From an uncultured Pelagibacteraceae bacterium (GTDB lineage: Bacteria > Pseudomonadota > Alphaproteobacteria > Pelagibacterales > Pelagibacteraceae): 64,000 nucleotides of DNA. The notes below the pieces were generated by a model. The model searched no databases. It was not told where the DNA came from and worked only from the letters and a program-made list of their open reading frames with translations. The stretch covers positions 62,001-126,000 of the forward strand of contig CACLHW010000003.1 in assembly GCA_902606835.1 (NCBI GenBank), given 5' to 3'. The stretch's first letter is position 1, and each line of letters opens with the position of its first letter. This document shows positions 58,901 through 64,000 of this stretch, in pieces. The position numbers and the translations under genes were made by a program.

Positions 58901-58976
58901 CGGGCTTAGTTAAGATTTCGATTATCTCTACATTTTCAAAATCACCTATATCTGGAACAGTTATTTTTGTGGCCAT
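55902..58976 (-). CDS. aceE: Pyruvate dehydrogenase E1 (homodimeric) with fused N-terminal lipoyl domain
   Basis: A 1024-residue fusion. I start it at the ATG at 58976 (MATKITVPDIGDFENVEIIE); the longer reading to 59033 adds 19 residues. Residues 1-78 are a lipoyl domain with the target Lys42 in TLESDKSSVEVPSP. A Lys/Pro/Glu-rich linker (about 80-150) leads to a full AceE, starting DPVETKEWLDSLSAVI. The ThDP site is LGDGEMDEPESLGAIGLAAR with NCNLQRLDGPVRGNGKI. Ordinary AceE is about 890 residues and lacks a lipoyl domain. The E2 that follows lacks one too. Confidence 0.95.
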   Translation of the reverse strand: MATKITVPDIGDFENVEIIEILTKPGSLIKKNDPIVTLESDKSSVEVPSPFEGKISSVEVKIGDKVSKGSILATIEENQSKVSEKIKHNEKPQQVNQKEEKPLVLKDEEVLPQTERIIKEAESTVIKPKKKEIIKKIPARSNGADIDPVETKEWLDSLSAVILKDGSDRAHYILKKLIDETYKEGANKPLTRNTPYINTILPENEVKSPGDQNIERKIRSLIRWNAAAMVVKANKKNPELGGHIGTFASAATLYDVGMNHFWRAKNNKFGGDLIYFQGHSAPGMYARAFLEGRLTVNQLGNFRQEVGVNGLSSYPHPWLMPKFWQFPTVSMGLGPILSIYQARFTKYLINRGLLKNEDRKIWAFLGDGEMDEPESLGAIGLAAREKLDNLIFVINCNLQRLDGPVRGNGKIIQELEGIFRGAGWNVIKVIWGSYWDPLIAKDKSGLLVKRMNECVDGEYQAFKAKGGAYVREKFFGKYPELKDLVSSMTDRDVWKLNRGGHDPHKVYAAYDAAMKNKGQPTVILAKTIKGYGMGKSGESTNITHQQKKLGEEDLLYYRDRFDIPLTDKQVKNIEFYKPGEKSEEIKYLKERRMKLGGNLPERTSYAKPIKKPSKDIFENMLKSSGDREMSTTMALVRMLTSLLRDKNIAARLVPIIPDEARTFGMEGFFQKIGIYAHEGQKYEPEDSEQLSSYKEDKKGQVLEEGITESGSISSWIAAGTSYTNHDLEMIPIYTFYSMFGFQRVMDLIWAAGDSQARGFLIGATAGRTTLAGEGLQHQDGHSHLLASTIPNCVSYDPTFAYELAVILKEGLTRMHDRQENIFYYVTVMNENYKHPTIPRDCEKGILKGMYLFKEFNNKGKTKIQLLGCGTILREMLAAAEVLSKEYGVDSDVWSVTSFNELRREGMETERKNLLNPGEKPEKSYVQKCLSKRDGPIIAASDYMRSYADQIRPYLSKPFYSFGTDGYGRSDSRKKLRKFFEVDKEHIVTYALSALAKEQLIPSKYAEKAMKKYSIDKDKPIPTEL

Positions 58977-59042
58977 AATTACTGTTTTATTTATACCACA
59001 ATTTAATCCTTTTTCAGCCATGTAAATATTCACACTACAGCT

Positions 59043-59156
59043 ATGACGCTAATTTTAGAAAATTTAGGAAAACTATTTGTGCCTAAATATAAAAATTTAG
59101 ACGGAAAATTTTGGGTACAAAAAGTAATTCTAAAAAAGTATTTAAAAAAAAATTAA
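59043..59156 (+). CDS. Possible 37-residue basic protein
   Basis: A short [23 protein letters not shown] and on to KKYLKKN, lies divergent from aceE. Its stop overlaps the convergent thiolase stop by 4 nt. The composition reads like protein (Trp, Pro, Gly and a patterned basic helix), but no Shine-Dalgarno site is seen and the length is minimal. The call is tentative. Confidence 0.3.
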   Translation: MTLILENLGKLFVPKYKNLDGKFWVQKVILKKYLKKN

Positions 59157-60286
59157 GAATTACGCTCTAAACACATTGCTATTCCCATACCTCCGCCAAT
59201 ACAAAGGGTAGCCAGTCCTTTTTTAGAATTCCTTTTTGCCATCTCGTGTAAAAGTGTCACAAGGATACGTGCCCCTGAAGCTCCGATTGGATGGCCTAAA
59301 GCAATAGCTCCTCCATTAACATTTACCTTTTCATTTGGTATTTTTAAATCTTTTATTACCGCCAAACTTTGGGCAGCAAAGGCCTCATTTGACTCGATTA
59401 AATCTAAATCATTTACTTTCCATCCAGCTTTTTCTAAAGCTTTTTTTGATGCGGGAATTGGGCCTGAACCCATTAAAGATGGATCTACTCCACACGTGGC
59501 CCAACTAATAATTTTAGCCAGGGGTTTTAAATCTCTTTTTTTAGATTCTTCTTCTTGCATTAAAACAACTGCTGCAGCTCCGTCATTTATTCCCGAAGAA
59601 TTCCCTGCTGTTACAGTACCATTTTTTTTAAATGCAGGTTTTAATTTTGATAGTCTTTCTAAAGTCATGCCCTCTCTAGGATGTTCATCTTTTTCAAATT
59701 TAGCTTTTTGATTTTTAATAGATAATGAAATAATTTCATCTTTAAACTTTCCTTCTTTTTGTGATTTGTTAGCTTTTAGTTGTGATGACAGAGCAAAATT
59801 ATCTTGCTCTACTCTTGAAATTTCCCATTTCTTTGCAACATTTTCTGCGGTAACTCCCATATGATAATTATTAAACGCATCCCAAAGACCATCTTTAATT
59901 ACTGTATCTTTTGCATTTGACATACTTTCTTGTCCGCCTGCAACTACTATGCTTGAATCATTTAAAGCAATTGATTGGTGCCCTGCAGCAACTGCTCTCA
60001 GTCCTGATCCACAAACTTGATTAATTATATACGCAGTTTTTTCAATCGGTAAACCAGCATTAATTGCAGCTTGCCTAGCAGGATTTTGTCCTGCGCCTCC
60101 TGTTAAAACTTGCCCCATTATTATTTCATCTATTTCATGAGGTTTTAAATTTGATTTTTTTATAGCTTCTTTGATAACGATTGATCCAAGATCGTGTGCC
60201 TGTATTTTTTTTAATGAGCCATTAACCCCGCCTATAGCAGTTCTTACTGCAGATGTAATTACTATATTTTTTTGTTTAAAACTCAT
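59153..60286 (-). CDS. Acetyl-CoA acetyltransferase (thiolase)
   Basis: A 377-residue thiolase that condenses or cleaves acyl-CoA. The nucleophile Cys is in [20 protein letters not shown], the active His in [16 protein letters not shown], and the second Cys in [12 protein letters not shown]. It is slightly shorter than the usual 390 residues but has all motifs. An acetoacetyl-CoA thiolase role is most likely; a fatty-acid-type thiolase is the alternative. It stands alone. Confidence 0.92.
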   Translation of the reverse strand: MSFKQKNIVITSAVRTAIGGVNGSLKKIQAHDLGSIVIKEAIKKSNLKPHEIDEIIMGQVLTGGAGQNPARQAAINAGLPIEKTAYIINQVCGSGLRAVAAGHQSIALNDSSIVVAGGQESMSNAKDTVIKDGLWDAFNNYHMGVTAENVAKKWEISRVEQDNFALSSQLKANKSQKEGKFKDEIISLSIKNQKAKFEKDEHPREGMTLERLSKLKPAFKKNGTVTAGNSSGINDGAAAVVLMQEEESKKRDLKPLAKIISWATCGVDPSLMGSGPIPASKKALEKAGWKVNDLDLIESNEAFAAQSLAVIKDLKIPNEKVNVNGGAIALGHPIGASGARILVTLLHEMAKRNSKKGLATLCIGGGMGIAMCLERNS

Positions 60287-60412
60287 AATTAACTAATGTG
60301 TTAAACGATAAAATAATTTCGATCAATAACAACATATAATATTGGAATTGCAAAAAAAATTACGCATAAAGACGCTTCAAATAGGACTTATTCTTTGATA
60401 ATAAAACATTGA

Positions 60413-60489
60413 GCGCCTGTAGCTCAATTGGATAGAGCGCTTGGCTACGGACCAGGAGGTTCTGGGTTCGACTCCTAGCAGGCGCGCCA
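60413..60489 (+). tRNA. tRNA-Arg (anticodon ACG)
   Basis: A 77 nt cloverleaf with encoded CCA. The acceptor GCGCCTG pairs with CAGGCGC, the discriminator is G, the anticodon loop CTACGGA holds ACG, and the T-arm is GGGTTCGACTCC. A34 is normally edited to inosine to read CGU, CGC and CGA. Confidence 0.96.
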
Positions 60490-60522
60490 AATAAGACTTT
60501 TTATGATTAAATAGATAAACTT

Positions 60523-60600
60523 ATGCCACTTCAAAAAGCAGTTATATATTTTTTTATTTTAATACTTATATTTATATTAGTTTTAACATTTATATTTTAA
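60523..60600 (+). CDS. Possible 25-residue membrane mini-protein
   Basis: MPLQKAVIYFFILILIFILV and five more residues form one long hydrophobic helix with a short polar N-terminus. It ends 5 nt before the thioesterase gene. No Shine-Dalgarno site is evident, and TA-rich DNA encodes such helices easily, so this is tentative. It may alternatively just be the thioesterase leader. Confidence 0.3.
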   Translation: MPLQKAVIYFFILILIFILVLTFIF

Positions 60601-60605
60601 TAGCT

Positions 60606-61025
60606 ATGAATAAAGAGTTTGAACAGATTAGTATTAAACCAGGTTTTATGAAACACAATGGTGGACTTCTATTTAAAACTATTTCGGAAAATGAATATCA
60701 ATTTAAAACTACAATAAACGAAAATCACTTAAATGCTGCTGGTATTACTCATGGTGGTTTTTTATCTGCTGTCGTTGATGCTGGCGCAGGTACAGCTGCG
60801 CACAGAGCAGCTGACAATAGCCCGTGTGTGACCATTTCTTTGGAATTAAAATTTATTTCAGCAGTTAAGTTAGGTCAAGAATTAGTGGGAATTACAAAAA
60901 TTCAAAAAAAAACTAAATCAATGGTTTTTTTAACATGTGAATTATCTGTTTCAAACAAAATTGTAGCAACTGCTTCCGGCGTTTGGAAAATATTAAAATT
61001 ATCTGGGGCTGGACCAGGTGGGTAA
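60606..61025 (+). CDS. PaaI-family hotdog thioesterase
   Basis: A 139-residue acyl-CoA thioesterase-like protein. The conserved NAAGITHGGFLSAVVDAGAG (about 46-65) carries the catalytic Asp and HGG loop, and the C-terminal strands TISLELKFISAVKLGQEL complete the fold. The acyl group is unknown. Its last 27 nt overlap the convergent DUF6580 gene, which is unusual but not rare in compact genomes. Confidence 0.9.
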   Translation: MNKEFEQISIKPGFMKHNGGLLFKTISENEYQFKTTINENHLNAAGITHGGFLSAVVDAGAGTAAHRAADNSPCVTISLELKFISAVKLGQELVGITKIQKKTKSMVFLTCELSVSNKIVATASGVWKILKLSGAGPGG

Positions 61026-61553
61026 AGATTTATAAATAAATATTGTTGGATAAGCAAAAATTAAAGTCGATAAAAAAGTATTTCCAAAAAATGGAATTGC
61101 TAAAATATAACATTCTATTAAGCCAGTTAAATTTCTTTCATATGGAATATCGCCAGGTCCAGGACTTCCTGATGCCCAAACACCAAAATTTGAAACTATA
61201 AAGAAAATAAGTGAACCGGCAAAACTGTATATAAACAAATTTTTAAAATTTATTTTTTTTATTATTTTAAAAAATACAAATGTAATTAATGCTAGTGATA
61301 AATAAACAAAAATCATATTTTCGTAAAATCCTATGAATACATCTGCAATTAACATTGATATTAGTAAGATAAACAAAGAAAAATATATATTTTTAAAAAA
61401 ATAACCGCTCATCATTGCTACTGCTATAACTGGAGTAAAATTCCATGGGTGAGGAATAAGTCTAGATAAAGCTAGAATTAAAACTAGTCCTATTGGGAAC
61501 ATTTGTTTTTTGCTAATGTTAAATAATTTATTCATCTTACTTTTACTTACCAT
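60999..61553 (-). CDS. DUF6580-like membrane protein in a B12-riboswitch operon
   Basis: A 184-residue membrane protein with about five or six helices. RLIPHPWNFTPVIAVAMMSG (about 32-51) is the family-type signature. It has the size and hydrophobic pattern of an ECF-transporter S component. It is third in the operon btuB, DUF1289, DUF6580 behind a cobalamin riboswitch, so a part in inner-membrane uptake of cobalamin or a precursor is a reasonable inference, not a demonstrated role. Confidence 0.75.
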   Translation of the reverse strand: MVSKSKMNKLFNISKKQMFPIGLVLILALSRLIPHPWNFTPVIAVAMMSGYFFKNIYFSLFILLISMLIADVFIGFYENMIFVYLSLALITFVFFKIIKKINFKNLFIYSFAGSLIFFIVSNFGVWASGSPGPGDIPYERNLTGLIECYILAIPFFGNTFLSTLIFAYPTIFIYKSLPTWSSPR

Positions 61554-61566
61554 ATAATTGGAAATA

Positions 61567-61731
61567 TTAAAAATTTTTATTTCTATTCTTTATTGAGGTA
61601 AGAACCTGTTTTTTCTGTTTATCATTATAAAATAGCCAATTGGCTATTTCTTCTTGCGTACGACCACATCCTTTACACAACTCACTGTTTGGATCTTTTG
61701 TACAAATATTATTGCATGGAGAGTCGATCAT
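61567..61731 (-). CDS. DUF1289-family Cys-rich small protein
   Basis: A 54-residue protein, too short for many gene finders. MIDSPCNNICTKDPNSELCK and GCGRTQEEIANW give the family pattern of four Cys (PC-x3-C, then C-x2-C) before the Arg-Thr and Trp, so it likely binds zinc or an iron-sulfur cluster. It starts 1 nt after the btuB stop and ends 13 nt before the DUF6580 gene, so all three are one unit. Confidence 0.85.
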   Translation of the reverse strand: MIDSPCNNICTKDPNSELCKGCGRTQEEIANWLFYNDKQKKQVLTSIKNRNKNF

Positions 61732-61732
61732 A

Positions 61733-63640
61733 TTAATAAGATCGTCTTATTCCAAAATTATAAGATCTATCCATTTGAGAATAATCTCTAACGGTCTCAT
61801 ATTTTTCATCCAAAATATTGTTTATATCCAAAAATAGATCAAAACTATTCCATAAATTATACTTTATCGATAAATCATTTACTATATAATCATCTAATCT
61901 TTCATCTCGCCACGTTCTGTTTCCGTTTCCATAATCTCTGGCATCATCTGAAAACTTTGTGTTTAGAGAAAAATCTAAGTCTTTATAACTTGGAATTTTG
62001 AAATTTGTTTTTAAATTAATTAAATGCCTAGGAACTCGAACCAATTCTGTCATGAAATAACTTGCATTCTGATCAGGGTCGTCTTGCTCTGCTCCATCAT
62101 AAGTGGATGTATAAGTATAATTCAAACCAAAATTTAACTGATCGCTTTTTAACCATTTGCCATCAAGTTCCAAACCTTGAGATTTAACTACACCAGGGAA
62201 GTTGTGTGTAGTCCAATCTCCTGTTCCCTTCCAACCTTCAAGTGTATCGTTATACTTTATGTTAAAATAGGTAGCATCAAAACTTAAACCTGAGTTTAAA
62301 AAAGATTTTTCAATTCCAAAATCAAAACTTTCGCTGGTTTCCGCTTTCATTGAAGATTTGAATGAGTTAAGCCAATTAAGTTCGTAAAGAGAAGGAAAAC
62401 GGAATCCTGTTCCATAAGAACTTTTTAACTTTGTAGTTTTGTCATCAAAAAGATAAGCCAATGTTGCTCTATGTGAATCTTCATTGCCTGCATGTTTATG
62501 TTCATCAAATCTTGAGCCTAATGTTGCGTAAATATTATTAGTAACTCTGCTTTGATAATCAAAATAGGTTGATGTTACATATGCATGGTCATCTTTACGA
62601 CCACTCATATTTTTGTTGTATCCCATTTTATCCTCTTCTCTTTCAAATCCGAACACAACACTGTTATCAAGATTAAAGTTATAGTTACCTGAGTACATAA
62701 ACCCATATCTAGTTCCATAATAATTATCTTGAGCTGTGTTACCGCTATTTGGAGTTTCCGCAACAATTCTTTCGATATAAGCATTTGATAATGTTAATTT
62801 ATTAGTGAATTGACTATTGGGTTCATAAACTAAAGATATGTTTGCTGAAGATTGTAGAGCATCTAACTCTTCACTATGATCTGCTGTAGAAGTGTCGACT
62901 TCTTTGTCATACTGAGAATAAGTTTCAGCAACTCTTAGATTGCTTTCAAATTTTATTTTATCTGAAAATTTACGACCATAATTTGCAACTATAGTATTAT
63001 TTCTATATCTATCTTCTTCATCATTATGAGTCATTGCTGACATCCCGTCGGTTTGAAATCTTTCTATACCAACATAAAAATCATCATTGTCATTTGCCCC
63101 AGATAATGAAAGTGATAAATTATGAGTTCCATGGGATGCGTTATTGTATTGTAGATTTTTTTGAAAACCGGGTTCACCTTTTTTAGTTGTAATATTTATG
63201 GTTCCTCCTATAGCCCCACTTCCATAAACGGAACTTTGATTACCTTTTAAAATTTCTACTCTAGCTATATTTTTTGTTAAAATATGATTAAAATTAAAAT
63301 CGTTCGATGGACTTGCTGGATCTGACATTTTAACACCATCGATATAAACTGTTGAATATCTTTTTGGCATACCTCTTAATTGAATAGCTGAAGTTTGTCC
63401 GTGACCACCACTTTGAAAGAAATTAATGCTGGTTGAGTTCGTTGATAAAGCATCTCCTAAAAAAAGCTCATTTGAATTTTTAAAAAATGTTTCATCAAGC
63501 ACTGTTACAGATGTTCCTACGGTTGAAACAGATTGCGCTTTTTTACTTGGAGCAATTACAATTATTGGTACATCAGATGCAAATACTGCATTAAATGGAA
63601 AACTTAAAATTATTAATATTCTTACTAATTTTATTAGCAT
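61733..63640 (-). CDS. btuB: TonB-dependent outer-membrane vitamin B12 receptor
   Basis: A 635-residue TonB-dependent receptor. I prefer the ATG at 63640 because AAAGGA (63653-63648) is 7 nt from it but only 1 nt from the ATG at 63646. The signal peptide (about 1-22) ends FPFNAVFA. The plug domain has VTVLDETFFKN and RVEILKGNQSSVYGSGAIGG, and a 22-strand-type barrel follows, ending in an aromatic residue (RSY). The cobalamin riboswitch upstream supports B12 or a corrinoid as substrate. Confidence 0.92.
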   Translation of the reverse strand: MLIKLVRILIILSFPFNAVFASDVPIIVIAPSKKAQSVSTVGTSVTVLDETFFKNSNELFLGDALSTNSTSINFFQSGGHGQTSAIQLRGMPKRYSTVYIDGVKMSDPASPSNDFNFNHILTKNIARVEILKGNQSSVYGSGAIGGTINITTKKGEPGFQKNLQYNNASHGTHNLSLSLSGANDNDDFYVGIERFQTDGMSAMTHNDEEDRYRNNTIVANYGRKFSDKIKFESNLRVAETYSQYDKEVDTSTADHSEELDALQSSANISLVYEPNSQFTNKLTLSNAYIERIVAETPNSGNTAQDNYYGTRYGFMYSGNYNFNLDNSVVFGFEREEDKMGYNKNMSGRKDDHAYVTSTYFDYQSRVTNNIYATLGSRFDEHKHAGNEDSHRATLAYLFDDKTTKLKSSYGTGFRFPSLYELNWLNSFKSSMKAETSESFDFGIEKSFLNSGLSFDATYFNIKYNDTLEGWKGTGDWTTHNFPGVVKSQGLELDGKWLKSDQLNFGLNYTYTSTYDGAEQDDPDQNASYFMTELVRVPRHLINLKTNFKIPSYKDLDFSLNTKFSDDARDYGNGNRTWRDERLDDYIVNDLSIKYNLWNSFDLFLDINNILDEKYETVRDYSQMDRSYNFGIRRSY

Positions 63641-63717
63641 AAGCATATCCTTTCATGCCACTGCTAATTTTGCATTGCAGAACTAGACTTTTCCTGGCCT
63701 TCGTTCAACAGCGGGCT

Positions 63718-63810
63718 ATACCGGGTGGCGCTCGGACTTAAACTTGCGTTTTTACCGTTGCAGGAACAGTCAATGAATTTCACATTGTTCCCCACCTAAA
63801 CTTCGGTATT
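63718..63810 (-). promoter_or_regulatory. Cobalamin riboswitch upstream of btuB
   Basis: Read on the minus strand, the aptamer shows GGTGGGGAACA, TGAAATTCA, CTGCAACGGTAA and AAGTCCGAGCGCCACC, the conserved elements of the cobalamin family. AATACCG at 63810-63804 pairs with CGGTAT at 63723-63718 as the closing stem. The 70 nt that follow to the start of btuB would be the expression platform and include the ribosome site AAAGGA. Binding of adenosyl- or other cobalamin should lower expression of the operon. Confidence 0.92.
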
Positions 63811-63816
63811 AATAGC

Positions 63817-63845
63817 GTATTACAAAAAAGTATTTTATTTGTCAA
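63817..63845 (-). promoter_or_regulatory. Promoter of the cobalamin riboswitch operon
   Basis: On the minus strand a perfect TTGACA (63845-63840) is followed by a 17 bp spacer and TAATAC (63822-63817). Transcription would begin near 63810, exactly at the closing stem of the aptamer. The -35 box lies inside the last codons of the preceding gene. Confidence 0.6.
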
Positions 63846-64000
63846 GTTTTAAATCTTGGTCTTGAATATATTTAAAACCATATTTGAGAGATAGTTCGGC
63901 TTTTTGAAGTTCAATACCCATATCAGCTGCGTGTTGAAGCGTCGAAATAAATTTTTCTCTTATTAATGTATTAACTATTTCTATTGCTGTTTTTCCTTTA
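63835..64000 (-). CDS. C-terminal end of an unidentified protein, DUF4346-like
   Basis: The last 55 codons of a gene that continues past the window. The visible part has KGKTAIEIVNTLIREKFIST and QHAADMGIELQKAELSLKYG, then KYIQDQDLKLDK. The His-Ala-Ala, Gly-x-Glu-Leu, Lys-Ala-Glu and Gln-Asp pattern resembles the C-terminus of DUF4346 (dihydropteroate-synthase-like) proteins. The resemblance is from memory and the rest is missing, so the call is weak. Its final codons contain the -35 box of the btuB promoter. Confidence 0.45.
   Translation of the reverse strand, partial: KGKTAIEIVNTLIREKFISTLQHAADMGIELQKAELSLKYGFKYIQDQDLKLDK

Noticed and set aside
1-64000. CRISPR arrays, insertion sequences with transposases, prophage genes
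   Set aside because: No regularly spaced repeats, transposase, integrase or phage structural genes were seen on either strand.

Overview
The window looks like a piece of a streamlined, very AT-rich marine alphaproteobacterial chromosome, most likely SAR11/Pelagibacterales or a close ecological relative. Supporting signs are the alphaproteobacterial-type dCTP deaminase, a class I (archaeal-type) lysyl-tRNA synthetase, the bolA/J-domain/cobS/cobT neighbourhood, the rpmH-rnpA-yidD-yidC-argB-dapD-dapE order, Lys/Asn/Ile-rich proteins, gaps of a few bases, and many 1-4 nt start/stop overlaps. The taxonomic call is inference; no 16S gene is present.

Layout. 1-3300 (minus): the start of dcd preceded by two tiny basic ORFs, then an FkbM methyltransferase (possibly frameshifted at its 3' end), a 2OG-Fe(II) oxygenase-like protein and a VTT-domain membrane protein. 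3373-10258 (plus): rpmH, rnpA, yidD, yidC, argB, a HAD phosphatase, dapD, dapE and a histone-deacetylase-fold amidohydrolase. 10262-14408 (minus): truA, fmt, def and two envelope proteins of unknown function. 14483-19709: aroK-aroB, convergent bolA, then J-domain protein, cobS and cobT. 19699-23998: a YhhQ-type transporter, rpmB, ccdA, pyrD and lysK. 24099-27662: trkH, an AmpG-like permease and a YkfC-like NlpC/P60 peptidase, which suggests peptidoglycan-fragment recycling.

27663-34763 is the accessory part. It holds a 16-codon membrane ORF with a strong Shine-Dalgarno site, a secreted MORN-repeat protein, a DUF5672 protein, a radical SAM protein with an N-terminal nucleotide-binding-like module, a GT2 glycosyltransferase with a comparable C-terminal module, tRNA-Lys, and a 1.7 kb unit bounded by a 68 bp direct repeat of the 3' part of tRNA-Ser. 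That unit contains one Lys/Glu-rich coiled-coil gene with 40-residue repeats. An acyltransferase-3/SGNH O-acetylase follows.

36833-46448 (minus) is a translation block: a GT4 glycosyltransferase, thrS, infC, rpmI, rplT, pheS, pheT and lepA. 46475-55899 has an alpha/beta hydrolase, gltD-gltB, uppP, an EamA transporter and the E2 of pyruvate dehydrogenase. 55902-58976 encodes the homodimeric-type E1 with a lipoyl domain fused to its N-terminus, while the E2 beside it has no lipoyl domain; this rearranged complex is the most striking finding. A thiolase, tRNA-Arg, a 25-codon membrane ORF and a PaaI thioesterase follow. The window ends with a cobalamin-riboswitch operon (btuB, DUF1289, DUF6580) and the tail of a further gene. 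B12 import is therefore clear, while cobS/cobT occur with no other B12 synthesis gene in view.
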